DNA of 64,000 nucleotides. It comes from Dicaeum eximium (Eukaryota > Chordata > Aves > Passeriformes > Dicaeidae). This document shows, piece by piece, positions 13,901 through 27,910 of this stretch; position 1 is the first letter of the stretch, and the number at the start of each line of letters is the position of its first letter. The notes beneath the pieces were generated by a model. That model saw nothing but the letters and a program-made list of their open reading frames with translations. It was not told where the DNA came from and did no database searches. Made by a program: the position numbers and the translations under genes. The stretch is from NCBI GenBank assembly GCA_013396995.1, contig VWZP01006004.1:1017304-1081303 (forward strand). The letters are read 5' to 3'.

Positions 13901-15067
13901 TAACAAAAATACATATTTCTGCTTGTTAGAAACTGGAACTCTTTATCAGCCAGCACAGCCATTAAATGTGGGCTTTTCCTTGGTTGTTCTGAACAAACTG
14001 TGTCCTGCATGTAGCTTTTTAAAAACCTTGTCACTTCACCTGTTTTCTTCCTGGTTTTGATTTAGATTCATGGCATTATCCCTGTTCTGTGAGCAATTTT
14101 TACAGTAAGGAAAATAGGGAATTTACTATAAAACTAGTGAGTCAGGAGGCCAGTCTGAATAAAATCTTTCTTATCACTGTATTGTTTAAATTTTTTGTTG
14201 TTGTTTTCCAGATGTTCTTGCTTGTATACCTCTTATTATCTGTAGGAGCAGTCAGGGCCTGGATTTAATTGAAGCAAGGTTCAATATATATAATTATAAT
14301 ATATGGTTATAATAAGGTTCAATATGTAATATCTGGTTCATCGTGTCAAATGGCACAGGATTTTTCTTGTCTCAGGATGTTTGTGCACTCTTAGCTTTTC
14401 ATCTCCTATATATCCATGTTGGTTTCATCCACATCCAGCTCTTTTTTGTGTGAAAAGATAAGAAAAGCAAACCCAAAAAAAGAACTTGCAACTCCCTCAA
14501 ATGTTCTTAGAAGGAACTCCAGGGAAAACCCTATGAAACATTATCTGCTAAGCCAGAGCAGCTCTGAATTCTGTCCGAGAGCTGATTATTGCTGGGTCTT
14601 TCAAATCCTGTCTGTGTAATCCTTTCTCTACTCTGGATTCTCTGCTAATCCTGCACCTGCTCTTCCTAATTCCAGCCTATTTAGGGATATAGGCAATATA
14701 TTCTGTTTGCTGGTTCATTAATATGTCTGGACATGGGCATCCAAACCTGTACAGGGTGTGTAGTGTTTCTCTGAGGATACAGATGAAATATGTTGAAGTT
14801 GTATTGGAGGAAAAACAAATTAAAGCCAACTTCTAAAATGCAGCTTTATCATTCAAAGGTCTGCATAGTGCTGGTCTTGCTTGTTTTTAGGCAGTGTTGG
14901 AGGAATTTGTCAGAGGAATTTTATTTGATGTCTTTAAATATTACTTATAACTATTAACTGTTTCTTCAGTGGCTGAGTCCTCTGGGGAATGGCTTGGTGC
15001 TGCAAATAGTGCCTGCTTTTGGAGGGTTTCTTTTCATTAACCCTGAAAATCATGTATGTTTCCTCTT

Positions 15068-15084
15068 AAAAAAAAAAAAAAAAA
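15068..15084. repeat. Poly(A) tract
   Basis: Seventeen A residues, then GAAAATG. No retroposed gene is recognised upstream. Confidence 0.9.
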
Positions 15085-18000
15085 GAAAATGTGCACATGC
15101 CTTGAAGCCATTTATACTGATTAGAAGTTTACTCAGGGCCTATCAAGTAAGACCATCTGACATATTAAAATGTTGACCAATTTGTAAAACAGACGTTTCC
15201 TTCTTAAAATTCTGTGTTTGCACACAAATATTTATGTGCGTATTTGCACACACACGGTCTTCTAATTATGAGAATATCTATTACATGAAATAGGTTACAA
15301 TTATTTTAATTTTTTTGTTGTTATATTAGCTTTTTTCGTTTTTATGGAACAGGATCATTAGGACATGAGGTCAGTGTGGCTTCTTCCCAGCAATGTTTTC
15401 AGTTAACAGAACTCATAAACAATTTTCTAGAAAGAGAAATGGGGGCCAGATCATCAGCTAAGTGACTTCTAGTACATGGTCACAGATAATGTGAAATAAC
15501 TCCCACAATGCCTGTAGCCTGTGCCTCTCCCTTACCTGCTGCCTTTAAACTTCTTTACAGTGATTTTATCCATCAGTGACAGTATAGAATTGTAGTCTCA
15601 GGCAGACATTAACATCTCAGTTAAATAAAGAGTTTACCAGGGTGATAGGTGCTAATGGATCAAATAGCATCAATATCCATGTTTGTGCTCTTTGCTTGGC
15701 CATACAAACAGGCAGAACTAAGCTTAGGTAAAAAAAAAACCCCAAAAAACAAAAAACGTAAACTAAGTCTAATGTATTGGGGATAAAAGTATTGTCACAG
15801 AAAGGGAAATGCCTCAGTTAACACAGTAGATTGTAAAACTGAGATGAACTGGCTGCAAATCTGGGGATTTTCTTCTGACTTTTCCTGGTGTAACCAAGAT
15901 CAAAACTGGGTGATGTTTCTTAAAAACACCATGAAAATGTGACTAGATTTTGTGAAGTATTGATTTTTAGTGTAACTAGTTATCCTTGAGAATGGACCAC
16001 TAAGATGAGGTAGAGTATAAAACTTCCCCATTTCAGGGTAGCAGAATTTTAGGATCTCATATCTCATGATTTGTAGGGGATGGGTGGAAACTGAAGCTGG
16101 ATGAGAAATAACAAGCAAGAGGCCTGAGTATAATATTAAAAGTATGTAACAGAATATCAGACAGTTTCTCACCTCTGCAATCTTGACTCCTGTGTAGCAT
16201 CATTGGTCTCTTTGTTGTCATCTCTTTGTAGAAATAATTTAAGATCTCTGAGACAAGCACCTCCCATTTTATTTGTAACTGAAATGCCTCTGAGGCTGTA
16301 TAAATAGTGCTCTGATTGGAAAGTAAGAGAATTCCATGCTTTCAGAGATACAAATGTACTTGTAGACTGGATGCCCTTTGAGCTATCAAGTCCCATATCT
16401 GCCACTAGCCCTTTGATCAGCTCTTCTTTTTAGCACTGTTCAAGAGCTTAATTTCTGGGGCTTTCTGATTTTAAAGACTCTCATCTTTGGTGTCAAGAGT
16501 AAGAGTTTGAGTGGAAAAGGAAAAGGTTAGATTGTAAAACCCCTAATTCTGATCTGCAGAAGAGCCAATATTTCTGGGTCTGAAAAAGAATTTGGAGAGA
16601 TTAAGAAGTATTGATGCAACCTGGCATGATGATTTGCTTCCAAATAAAACCTTATTCTGATACAGATCAAGCCAGCCAATAACCTTCCAAGTAAGGAATA
16701 GAACAGTCTTACAAAGAGCACTCACCTTGCCTCGTGTAGGCCTGTTATCAAGCCTGCAAGGCCATGAGTTTATCATTCTTGACTTGTTCTTATCATCAAG
16801 ATCATGGACTCGTCAGGAGAAGAGTCCAGCAGCCAAACAAAAGGTTCCAATGCAACAGTCTGTGTCAGGATGAGGTCTCCTGGGTCTCCCTTCACACCCT
16901 GCTCAGTAGTTGTTTCCCAGTTGATTTAGGGCCCCTGCAATGCTCAGGTCACTAAACCAGTTGGCAGATTGGGTTGAATGAGTGCCAATGATAACACAAG
17001 AAGAAGGGCAATAAAATCTGCAGCTAGAAGTGAAGGAGACAGGAGGATCTCAACACCTGTGACCTGGAATCCTAATTCTGCTGTGGAACTTTATCTTTAA
17101 AAACCTTTTTCTCTCTGCTGGCCCAGAGGGTCCAGAGCTGTGTATATGACATGTCTGATGAGGGGCAATGTACTCTTCTCTCCATCATCTCCCACCTGAG
17201 AAACAGGTGATGAAGTTATAATAAACTCAGAACTCAGGATTCTTTATTCTTCCATACCTGTTTTGTCTTGTTAGTTGATGTCAGTGCTGTGAGGGGAAGC
17301 AGTATGTCAATATGGACAAGATACAGGGAGCTGTGGTCTCCTTAATTAGCCTTCTGCCAGCTCCATGAACGAGCCTGGAGAGAAGAGCATCTCTAGTGAC
17401 TGTGTTCACAGAGCTCAGTGCTGCTCTTCTGTGTCTCTTAGAAAATTCACATCTAATTGTGGAAACTGGCACCATTCTCATGCTTGGATTTTTGTCTGGC
17501 TCTTCTCAAAGTATAGAAGTATATACTACTCAGAGAAAAAGAGTATAAGAAGGTTGAAATCAGTGAATTTTCTGGAGCTCTGCCATTTTACTTGCTATCT
17601 AAATTTTTCCAGTGACTTTATTATGCAGGAGAACATGGACAAGGCAGATCTGAGTATAATAAAAAGGGGAAAGCTGTGCCAAATCAGCACCTGAATCAAT
17701 GAATTTAGTCATCTGACATCTGTTTCGCTTGTCAGGTAAAAAAAAATTTATTCAATTAGCTGAGATACATGCCTACAAAAATTGGAAATGTTTTAGTAGG
17801 ATTGCAAAGCTGGAAAGCTGTGAGCTTTGCATTTTTCTGTGCAAGTGCTCTTCAGCTAGGGGGGAATCTACATGCTCACAACTGCTGAACAAATGTTTAT
17901 AACTTAAATGTTTGTTTGAGAGAAGGTATGTAATCACATAGCAAACTTCCTAGAGAGCTGGTTAGCACACAAATTGGGCATTCTTTATAAAGGTTTTTAA

Positions 18001-18567
18001 AATTCATTTTAATGTGTGAGAAAGGCTGGCTGACGTTTCAGAACTGAGTGCTGATATAAAAACTCTCTCATTCACGGCCCATGGGAATGTGAACGTTCAC
18101 TGGAGTTTAAATCTCTGGTGAATTTTCTGCTATAGCAATATAGCAGCCTAATATTCCTGTCAGAACAGATTTGCAAATGACCCATAAACCAAAGAAGAAA
18201 CTAAAGCTGAAAGGATGCTCTGGGCAATATCATTTTCTTTACTGACTTTTGTCTCAGTCTGAGTCATTGATAATGGTTTCTGAATGCAACTTCTATTCAA
18301 GGTTAATAAAGAAATCAGGATATGCGGAGAAGAAAATGTTGGCTTATTAAGAAAAGCAGTTAATTGTTATCACATAGTAATGAGGTTTCACTGGTTTCCA
18401 TGACATTTGGTCTGGGCTGTGGAGGGAATCTCACTAAAGAGGGATGCCCAGTGTACCAAGAATAGGACATACTGTGTGTTACATCCTGGCTATGCAGAGT
18501 CCACAGGGACAAATGTCATTATTCATAAAAATTTACATGCATTGCTCAGTGGTTTTAGCTTAAAATT

Positions 18568-18800
18568 ATAGAATCATCTTGGTTGGAAAAGACCTTTAAG
18601 GTCCTTGAGTTCAACTGTTGAGCTAGTCCAAGTCAACAGAAGCCTTGTCCCTAAGAGCCATATCTCTGTCCTTTAGATATCTCCAAGGGTGGTGCTTCAG
18701 CCACTTCCTCAACCTCCTGTTCCAATGCTTCACAACCCTGCTTGTGGTGAAATTTTTCTGAATATTTTTCCTTGCTCCTGGGGAGGTGTGGCAGTCACAG
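18568..18800 (-). mobile_element. CR1 LINE 3'-end fragment, antisense to the gene
   Basis: Read on the + strand this is the reverse complement of a CR1 3' end: AGAATCATCTTGGTTGG, AAAAGACCTTTAAGG, then matches to the CR1 body around GGTGGTGCTTCAGCCACTTC and CTGTTCCAATGCTTCACAA, then a diverged TGAAATTTTTCTGAATATT. CR1 is the dominant non-LTR retrotransposon of birds and is nearly always 5'-truncated like this one. The first 230 bp are clear. GC-rich sequence continuing to about 18960 may be a diverged extension. The AAAAGACC type of 3' end matches the sense copy at 31895 and differs from the AAGGGACC type at 26421 and 33034. Confidence 0.88.
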
Positions 18801-21800
18801 AGGAGATCCATGTGCTGTGCAGAGCAGGAACTTGTCCCAGTTGCCCCTTAAGTGTCTCTCTGCACTCCCTCCAGGTGCTCCCAGTTTGGGAAACCTCCCT
18901 GTGCATTGTGCCAGCACTGGAGCTGCTCCCTGTGTCCAGGGGTGACACTGGCTAAAAACAACGTGCATGGCTGAAATTTGGGCTGTCTGCATCTCTCCTT
19001 CAGGCACTTGAACTGAGGCAAGGGGATACCCATTTACTGTTCTGTGAATTAATAAAAACTTCAGGCTTCCAGCAGCTTGAATCCTCAGGAGAGACTTCTC
19101 TTGACTCCAGGGAGCTTTGGAATAAACATCAGAGAAGGTGCAGCATTTTTTGGCAGTTTTTCATAAAGCAGTTCAGAAAGATTCTGTGTAAGTCAGTTTA
19201 GAAAGCTATTTCTCAGTGACAGTGTATGAAAAGTTGCAGTAAACATCCCTCTTATTCAGGAACTTTGGAAGTTAACGAAAAAAGTATACAAAATACATTA
19301 AATATTGTTTAAAAATATAGCAGTGCAGCTGGTGACCTGGAAGGAACCCTTCCACCTCCAACTTCCAGTAATGTAATCTCTGCCTCAGATATTTTCTCAG
19401 ACTGAGTCATTCAGCTGGATGGATTTTAACCTTATTTCTAAAAGGAGAAAATCACTGTATTCAGAGCTATTCAGAGACTGGGACTGAAATGTCACAAAGT
19501 TCATGTTTGACAACAACACTTTTCTTTGTTGACAGTGTGTCTGTAGCCTGATTGTCTCCCAGAGAGCAAGCTTGGCCCAGAAATATGTGATAGGAAGGAA
19601 GAAAGTCTTCTGTCAGAGATATTGCACTTGAGCATTTGAGCCTTGGCACAGGCTTTCCTAAGTCTTTTAGTAAATGTGCTGTTTAGTTGCTTTGTGCCTT
19701 ATCCTTCCATGATTAAAAGTGAAGGTGAGAATACTTGCTGTATGTATGATATTCAAAGGATAACTCAGTGAATACATGTGAGGTAATCAAATTTTCTGAG
19801 GATCATTTGCCCCACAGGAATCAATGTTAGATAAATGTAATTATCATTATGAGATTGATGTAAATTTTATGCCAATTATTTCTAAAGTAAAAAAAACCCC
19901 TAAAATTCACAAATAATTTATACAAATGTTAATAGTTTTTCTGCTTTTGGATGTTAACAATTGAGTACATCATTATCCATTAGAATTTGGGAAAATGAGG
20001 AAAAAGACCTCTCTGACTTTTTTTTTTGATGGAACAGATACAATAGAATAATATAATGAGAACTTATTAAGGAAATACTTTCCAAATAATTTGTCAATGA
20101 AAAGCCCTAGCAAAGTCTGCTATTTGTCATGTTCCTAGCTCTAATTCAGTGAACTCTGTTTTATAAAGTGACAGTTCAGCTGATGAGAATGGCAAGCACC
20201 TTGAAAGACTCAAGAAGATTAATTATGTGAAAAAGAATGTCTTCACCACATTCAATAATTATTACGAAATCACACCACTTGTAATCCTGAGCACCATTTG
20301 ATGACCCACTGTAGTCAGGAAGAACATTTTTAAGTTTGTTGGTGTGACAATATCAATCTATCCTCTCTTCCTGGGACCTGGATGTTAAGCACACACTACT
20401 GGGTCCTCAGGGATTTTATTCCCCTAGAACATACCTGGCCTCAAGAGGGGGTTTCTCCTGCTGGTAGACTGAGGGAAGCAGAAAATTTAGCATGAACACT
20501 CTCTCTCTGTGTGATTTGGTCTTATTCACAGCCAAAGTATTCTTTTAGCAGGGTTAGTGCATCATCTAGAGAAGGATACATTTTTGTTTTGAATGCCCCA
20601 TTTATCTGTAATGACTGGCCTTAATAACATATTCATAATATGGGTAGAATTCGTTGCCAAAACCACTAACACTCTTGATTTTTTTGCCTCTGTGTTTTTT
20701 CCTGACTGCCAGTCCTTGATTGTTCTCTGGTTATGTCTCCATGACAAATGAACGTCAAGCACCTTGGGCTGTCAATTTTTAGCATGTTAACTACTGCCTG
20801 GTAACTGTCCACATGCTCACTCCAACAGGGTGATAAATTTGATGGTGCTTCAGCCTTTGTGGGAGTGAGGACAAATATGTACACATGGGCTCCTGATGTA
20901 CAATAAATAAGACAATTATATTGCCTGTGGGAATTGACTTATATCACCACAGTTTTTTCTTTTCTAGGCTTCTCATTACATACAGCTTTTTCATTCACCC
21001 ACACACATGCAGTGAAATTAAACTAGTGTCTTTCACTGGTGTGATCCCTGTTTTGCGGTTGTTAATACTTGCAGTGCACAAACAAAATATAATTGACTCT
21101 TTTATTACTCCAGCTGACTATGACAGCAAAGATCCAGAATAGTAGGGACTTCACAGTGTTCTTTGGCTTCACCTCTCTTCTCTCTCTTTTTCATACCAAT
21201 CGTATTTGTTGTGAAAGGTTTTTCCCTGCATGTTATTCTGGTACATTTGTCTTAATTGAGAATGTTCTGAAATTTCACTTCAAAATGCAGTCCTCTCTAG
21301 CTTCTGACTTACCTAAACCTTTTCTGTAGTAAAGTTGTTAGAATCGATTTCCTCAGCTTTCCACTTTTTCCCATGCTTGTGTGATTTGTCTGCAATGTGT
21401 CTACAGTGTGTTCTTTCAATCACTAGCTTACCACATCTTGGTTTATGTATGGAATGAGCTGCCACCTGAAATTATATGTTGGGGGCACTGTTTAAACTTA
21501 TGCACAAAAGGGCTTAGAGAAATCAGTTGCACTGATCATGCAGTTGCCCCCTATGGCAGTGGGGATAGTTTTCCCAGGGGCCAAAATGCTCTGTTATTTG
21601 GTTTCAGCTTGTGAGGTGAACGTGGCTGGAGAGAAAGCTTAAACCAGAAATGTTGAGTGCAAATGTGGAAATACTGCTGGGAGCATCCAATCCAACAGCC
21701 TCATCTGTATCACTGAGCAGCAGACAGACCTGGACATTAATACCTGTCTGTATCTGGAGTGCACCCTCCAGGAAGTTGTGTGAGAAAATGCTGGTAATGG

Positions 21801-24800
21801 ATGATCCTGCTTGACACTGTCTGAATGGTAAAAAATGGTAGCTTTGCTCTCACCTTGCATCCACCAGGCATTAATAGGAGAAACAAACCATTAGTAGGTA
21901 ACTCAGGACTTCTGCAGCATAGTAGCTATAAACACATAAGCATTGTGATCCTTGGAGTCTTTAATGAGGGGTTGGATAATGCAGAAACAACTGGAGAAGT
22001 ACTTACTGAATATTAAGCAGCATGTGGAATAGCAAGAAATAGGCAGCACTGGAATTTGCCATGGCTGGCAATGTGCTCATTCCTAACTTATTTTCCTTTT
22101 CATCAGAAGCAGCCCCATTACAGCTGGAATTGCATCATTAGAAATACTATTGATCAAGTTCTCATTAGCAGTCATTGGCACTCAACAGCCATTGTTCCAT
22201 GTTTTATCAGTGCTGCTGAAGCTGATACTGATCACTGGCTCCTGATAAAGAAATACAACTCTGTCTTTGAAGCCAACTAGTTGATTGAGTTAAATTGCTT
22301 CCATCCTCTCCATTATTAGGAGTGAGTTATCCAAGGGTTTAACATCCAGCTCTGAGGCACCATTACAGCATTACAGGCTTAGTCCAAGTTTCCTTTGTCA
22401 TCTCATGAGTAATAGCACTGCTTGAAGTCATTAGTGCCTCAGCCTCTCAAACATTCATTGAAGTTTGATGAGCAGACACCCAAATACCTGACATGAAGTA
22501 TGACACAGAAGGACAGTTCATGCTCCCACAGGACATTGCTAAAGGTAGAAGCAGATCTTTGACTCTGTGGCATCAAGTCACTAAAAATACCATAAATTCT
22601 ATAGTCTTAAAACTGCTGCTAAGTATGATTCCTCTCTTTCTTCACTATAGGATTGCTTCTGTGCAGTTTTGGCAATTAGTCTAATAATGAGTAGGATTCT
22701 GATTTGGCAAGATCAGCTACACAGCTAGGAAGGTCATTTTAAAGTGCCCACCATCTTTCATTCCTTTAAAAAAAACCCTAAAATGAGAGTAGGTTTTAAT
22801 GCTCCTCCTATTATGCTCCATTTTAAGCAGAAAGATAAGTTCTGTTATAGCAATATTCATACAAAAATCCAGCAATGCTTTGTCCTGGCTTGGTTTTAAT
22901 AACTAAAACGTCTATTGTGCAAGAAAGCCTTCTTGCAAGTTCCACCACTGTGTGACTGCTAAAAGCTTTGGTCACCTTATTAAAAAGCCAAGGAGGGTTA
23001 TGGATTGAACTTTCCATCAGCGTGTCACAGACAGGTGGCATTCAGCCTAAAGAAGGCTTTATTTGGAGATGATAACATGAAAACATACAACTTGCTGTAG
23101 TATTTCTGTCAAACCAGTGTTCTTGAAAAAAGTGGATTTCTCTTTGTTGGTGAAACTATGCACTGGGTGATGAAGACAGAAAGGTATAGCTTCAGTTGCT
23201 TCAACCTTTAATAATGCCATTAACTTCTAATCACGCTCTGTTAACTTCAGTAGGCTTTTGCACCAACTGAGGTTCTGTTTTTAAAATTGGTTTTCTCTGT
23301 GTATTGAACTAATTAATCATGCCTGCTGTGATGGCATATGAAGACAAACCAAGAATGCTGATCCTTTGCTTTAGACATTGTAAAGGTAGGTTAGATCATG
23401 AACTGAAGGTGGGGTAGTAACAAAATCTCAGCAGACTGATGTATCACACTCTTTTTGCCACCCTTATTTTAAAATTTGGGGGAAGTGACTGATTTTAGAA
23501 GAAGGAAAGTGCATGGAAATAAAGGGAAAAATGAGAGGTCAAGGAGAAGAAGCATTGACAACTCTGAAATGGAGTAGTACAAGGATAAGAGCACTTTACT
23601 TTCTGCATTGCCATCCACCTTGGATGTCACTTGGTATGTGCAAGGAGGGAAATGAGCCATGGGGCATCATTTCTTCATGAATATTTTAGCCCTCATGCTC
23701 TTGCAGCATCTCGGTGTGACCCAGAACAGCTTCCATGTCCCTGTGTCTGAACAGGCTCAGGAGGTCAGCTCTGTGAAAAACACTGTACTGGGTCTCTGGC
23801 AGCTGAACTATGCTGCCCTTGCTCAAGGTGAGCTCAGTGCTGGCACTGAACTTGCTTATATGTCAGGGGTGGTCTGTGACATTGTGGTTCCATCTGAGAG
23901 CCTGAATCGTGGTAACCACATGATAATAGATGAGAGTAGAATGGAAAAATTTAGTGCAGTAGCATCTAGGAGCATCTGTGAAAGACTGTGTCAGTGACTG
24001 TGACTCTACATAATAATCAACTGTTACACCAAAACTGATAAGGAAAAACACTGTTTTATTCTGTTGCATAACTGCACTGAATTCAAGAACCTTAACAAGA
24101 ACCAATACTTCTAGTAAAGAGAATTATTTATTGTTGGAGGTGGAATTCTTTTCAGGCACGCTCAGTGTGGATAATTTGAGTTCATCAACTGCAACAACAA
24201 AAATGAAAAGCCAAGCTAACAATTTGCAAGCAGATGCTAATTCCCCAATTGTTCATGCAACATGGAACATAATTTGAAGTGATTATGAAATTAATGCATT
24301 AATACAAAAAATGCTTTGGAGAGAAGCAAATCAGATAAATGTGCATAAAAAGAATTAGCTGTAGACATAATTAGTGAAGCTGTACTTTATTCACAGTCAG
24401 AGGGAAAAATTAAAACTAAACTAAGTAGAAATTTTAGAGAACATTTCAGAATTAGCATGTAAGAAGCCAAAATTAAATAAAACATGGAGCTTCAGCAAAG
24501 CTAACACATAGACACATGCTTTGGAATGAAAGGGTACAGAAGGTGTCATGTTGCCTATTTGGGAAAGGCACAGTTAGTGGTGTAAGGAAGAATTTCCAGC
24601 TGTATGAGCACATGTATCCTGGTTAGAGATGACTCAAAGCCTGGAAACAGGTCGATGGTGGAACAGAACTGTGTGCCATGAATCTGAAGAGACCTTATAC
24701 TGTATGGTGAGAAGTGGAAAATTAACAGACCAGGCCAGAAGATCTGTGCTGTGTTTGCTGCTTTCTCCTCTAAGTCCATGCTTGTTTTCATGACCATCAT

Positions 24801-25710
24801 AGGGTAGGAAAATTGACCTGATTCACCCCTGCAAGAAAGAGACTTCCTTTGTGTTCCCTTCTAGTCCCTGATCTCATTTTTTCCCCATCTTCATGTCTAA
24901 AAATCAAGAAGTGGCAGAACCAGGTGTACCATGACAAAGTTGATATTGATCCAGTGATGTATTCTCAGCTGTTACCATCATCTGTTCTGTAGATGTATGG
25001 TGGTAGATAATTACTTGAAAGCAATTCCATTTAAATCTAATAAGAAAATATCGCTAAGAACCATTAGATTGTATAACCATCTCCCAAGACAAAAGAACTG
25101 TAACTCAGTGCAGAAATCATGGTGCCAACTCTGATGATTATGTTGGGAGTCTTATAATATGTATCTTTTCTAAAGTTGTCAGCTGGTAGAATGAGTTTTA
25201 AATTGGATAGAATTTAAATCTTTGTTAACTTAAAGCTTTTGGACATGAGATGTCCCTATAAAAGCTTTGAAGGAGTAAACAGTAACTAAAAACTTCCTTT
25301 CCTCACCCTAAAACCAGCAAAAACATAAACAAAAATCCTACATGAAATGAGATTTTTATGAATGACTCTTTGAAACCAGATCCTTATTTTTCAGGTAAAG
25401 TTTTAAAATACTAAATCTTTAGAAAACATGTGAGCAAAGTAAATGGAAAAAAAATCTTCCACTATGTGAAAAATAGCCTGTATTATTGCAGACAATTTAG
25501 TAAACTTCCTGCTCTTTTTTTGCTGTGTATAAGTGTTCATTTTCTTTCACATAGATTCTATACAATTTCAAGAAAAAAAGGAAAAGTCTGAAATGTGAAT
25601 TACTCTTTTTGCAAAACTTATTATCCTGAGAAAATGTACTTTTACTTTTCTTTCCCAGAACATTTATTTTGGATAGCAACTGAATACTCTGATTTCTGTC
25701 TTGATGCACT

Positions 25711-25749
25711 TTCAGTTAAGATTCTCACTTTTAGTTAAGATTCTCACTT
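25711..25749. repeat. 20-bp tandem duplication (two copies)
   Basis: TTCAGTTAAGATTCTCACTT is followed directly by TTAGTTAAGATTCTCACTT, which differs only by one missing C. The near-identity suggests a recent local duplication. Confidence 0.92.
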
Positions 25750-26364
25750 TCAGAACACAAAACCAGCAGATGCTAAAGGTTCTGATATTTGCCTCAGACA
25801 GGTACAGTGCCACCAGCTGCAATGAAGTCAGCCCCAGGCATTTTGCCAGTAAAGGGAAAACTGATGAAGGAAAATTAGCAGTTTCTTACTAACCTTACCT
25901 GGTTTAAGCAGCTTCTATTCAAAATTATTCCTGAGTTCCAGGGGGTTTATGAAGACTCTTCTTGCTGGAAGCACCTGTCCCCACCTGAGAACTGATGGAC
26001 TACTTTAAGCATTTTGCATAAAAGCAGCCATGTTCATAGAACAGTTTCATCTGGTGGGTTTTAGGTGAAATAAGATGAAAACATCTGCAGGAAATGGAGG
26101 GATAAGAACATGGTGCAGAGAGATGGAGGTGAGCAGGTATGGATATTAATGTCCTTGGGACCAGCAGGTCACCTCTACCCAGTCTCAGGTGCTTTGTGAT
26201 ATTCCCTCCCCTTTGTTTCTTCACTTGGGGTGTGCTATAAAACATAGGCAAGAGTAAGAACACTGAAATATTAAACAGCACAGTGGCACACAGGTGCCAG
26301 GGCTGGCCAGAGGCAAGTGGCATGGCTTGAAACAGTTTGCTATGAGACCAAGTGTTCAGTGGCT

Positions 26365-26412
26365 TGACCATCTGCCCAGGCTTGGCACTGACCATCTGCC
26401 CAGGCTTGGCAT
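26365..26412. repeat. 24-bp tandem duplication (two copies)
   Basis: Two adjacent 24-bp units that begin TGACCATCTGCCCAGG and differ only at the last base (CAC versus CAT). They lie 8 bp left of the CR1 fragment at 26421. Near-identity suggests a recent event or a length polymorphism. Confidence 0.95.
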
Positions 26413-26420
26413 AGCTGTCA

Positions 26421-26640
26421 TACAGAACGGTTTGGTTGGAAGGGACCTTAACAATCATCTCATTCCAACTCCCCTGCCATGACCAGGGACACCTTCCACC
26501 AGACCAGGTAGCTCAGCATCCATCCAAGCTGGGCTGGAGCCCTGCCAGGGCTCATCATGTGAATTGTGCATTTATCAGTTACTCACCCTCCAGGGAAAAA
26601 TTGCTCCCTTGGTGACCCTCTTTTCCTTGTCCCTTTTGTC
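26421..26640 (-). mobile_element. CR1 LINE 3'-end fragment, antisense to the gene
   Basis: On the + strand it begins near CAGAACGGTTTGGTTGGA and AGGGACCTTAACAATCATCT, followed by CCAACTCCCCTGCCATG and GGACACCTTCCACCAGACCA, which is the reverse complement of a bird CR1 3' terminus. Similarity fades after about 26560; a CCTTGTCCC segment near 26625 may still belong. It sits 8 bp from a 24-bp tandem duplication at 26365-26412. An antisense open frame of 152 codons (26000-26458) overlaps its edge and has no likeness to reverse transcriptase. Confidence 0.87.
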
Positions 26641-27784
26641 TCTCTGCTTGGGCTGCCACACTTTTAGGCCAAAAGTTTCCTCTTGCTTTCACTGGATTAA
26701 CAACCCTTAGGGCCCAATATTTGGGGCTGGGAAATGCTGTTGTTTGTAATACACTTACAGTGCAAGTGGCTTCTTTCTTTTTGTGCCATTGATTGATTAG
26801 TGGAGTTTATCCAAGTAATTTTCCCTCTTGATATGTGCGCTTTACTTCTCTAGCACAAAGTTGGTGTGAAGATTAACTAATTAATCTCATGAGATTCTTT
26901 AGTGAAAAGAATGCCTTACTGAGCAACAGAACAAAGAAGGGGCAATATGTATGAACACAGCTCATTCCAGATGTCTACAAAGCTGAGGATCTTTTTCTCC
27001 CCTAAGCAAGCAAGACTAAGAATGTCTCAGCTTAATTTTATTTTTCTCTGCTCAGTACAATGCAGAACATCTGTTGCAGAAGAATGGATAATTAATAATT
27101 GAAACTAGATTGTGCTGTCCAAAATAAAGTGCCTATAGTACTTGTAGATTTCCTGAGTTTTTTGCCTTTGTCTCTTTATTTCTTCTCAAAGTATAATAAT
27201 CAGTCATTGTTATGAATTAGATTTTATTTCAGAATGGAGGTTTCTACTGTGTTTTACTTAAGTTTTGAGTAATGTATTTTCAAGCTGGTTATGGTGATAA
27301 AGCCTTTTATGTCAAATGTAAAGGAAGAGACAGCAAAGTGTAATAATAAAGAAACGGAAAAAAGAAATTTTCATTTCATGTCAGGTTGCTAAATTAGACC
27401 CATTCTGTGGAATGAAGAGATAAAAGTCTAGAATTAGATTTGAGGGAGATTTGGAAAACCAAGAAGCTTAATCTTTTCATGTTCCTTCCCCAGAACTGAC
27501 TGCTCCAGAGCTCATGTTTATGCCTGTGATTAGGAGCTGAGCCTGACGAGTTCTATTTTCAGCACTGCTACAGGATCCCAGTGGGTGAAACTAACCTTGG
27601 TGCTTTGGGCTCAAACAGCACTTCCAGCTTCCAAAGCTCTTGCTAAATCATGATAGACTTTTAAGATAAAAGAAATGTAAAATTGAAGGTGTTTTTGTTT
27701 ATTCTAGAACTCACATAACCCCAGGTATTTAAAATTATCACTGAATGAAAACTAAACCGTATCAGATTGGATATGCCCAATGAG

Positions 27785-27910
27785 TTTGTGGAATCTCCAT
27801 CCTTGAAGGTATTTAAATATTGACAGGACAAGGTCCTGAGAACTCACCTGTACCTTTGAAGCTGCTCAGTGTGAAGCAGGAGTTTGAAATAAATGACCTC
27901 TAGATGTCTT
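27785..27910 (+). mobile_element. CR1 LINE 3'-end fragment, diverged, sense
   Basis: The segment starting TTTGTGGAATCTCCATCCTT and running through GAAGGTATTTAAA, GGACAAGGTCCTGAG, GAAGCAGGAGTTTGAAATA and ATGACCTCTAGA follows the order of words at the 3' end of CR1 (end of the ORF2 region and 3' UTR) on the + strand. It is short and clearly older than the copy at 54190, with several substitutions and no preserved terminal repeat. The call rests on word order by eye, so the ends are approximate. Confidence 0.68.

Noticed and set aside
26000..26458. 152-codon antisense open frame
   Set aside because: It runs over the edge of a CR1 fragment and the 24-bp duplication. It does not encode reverse transcriptase or any recognised protein.
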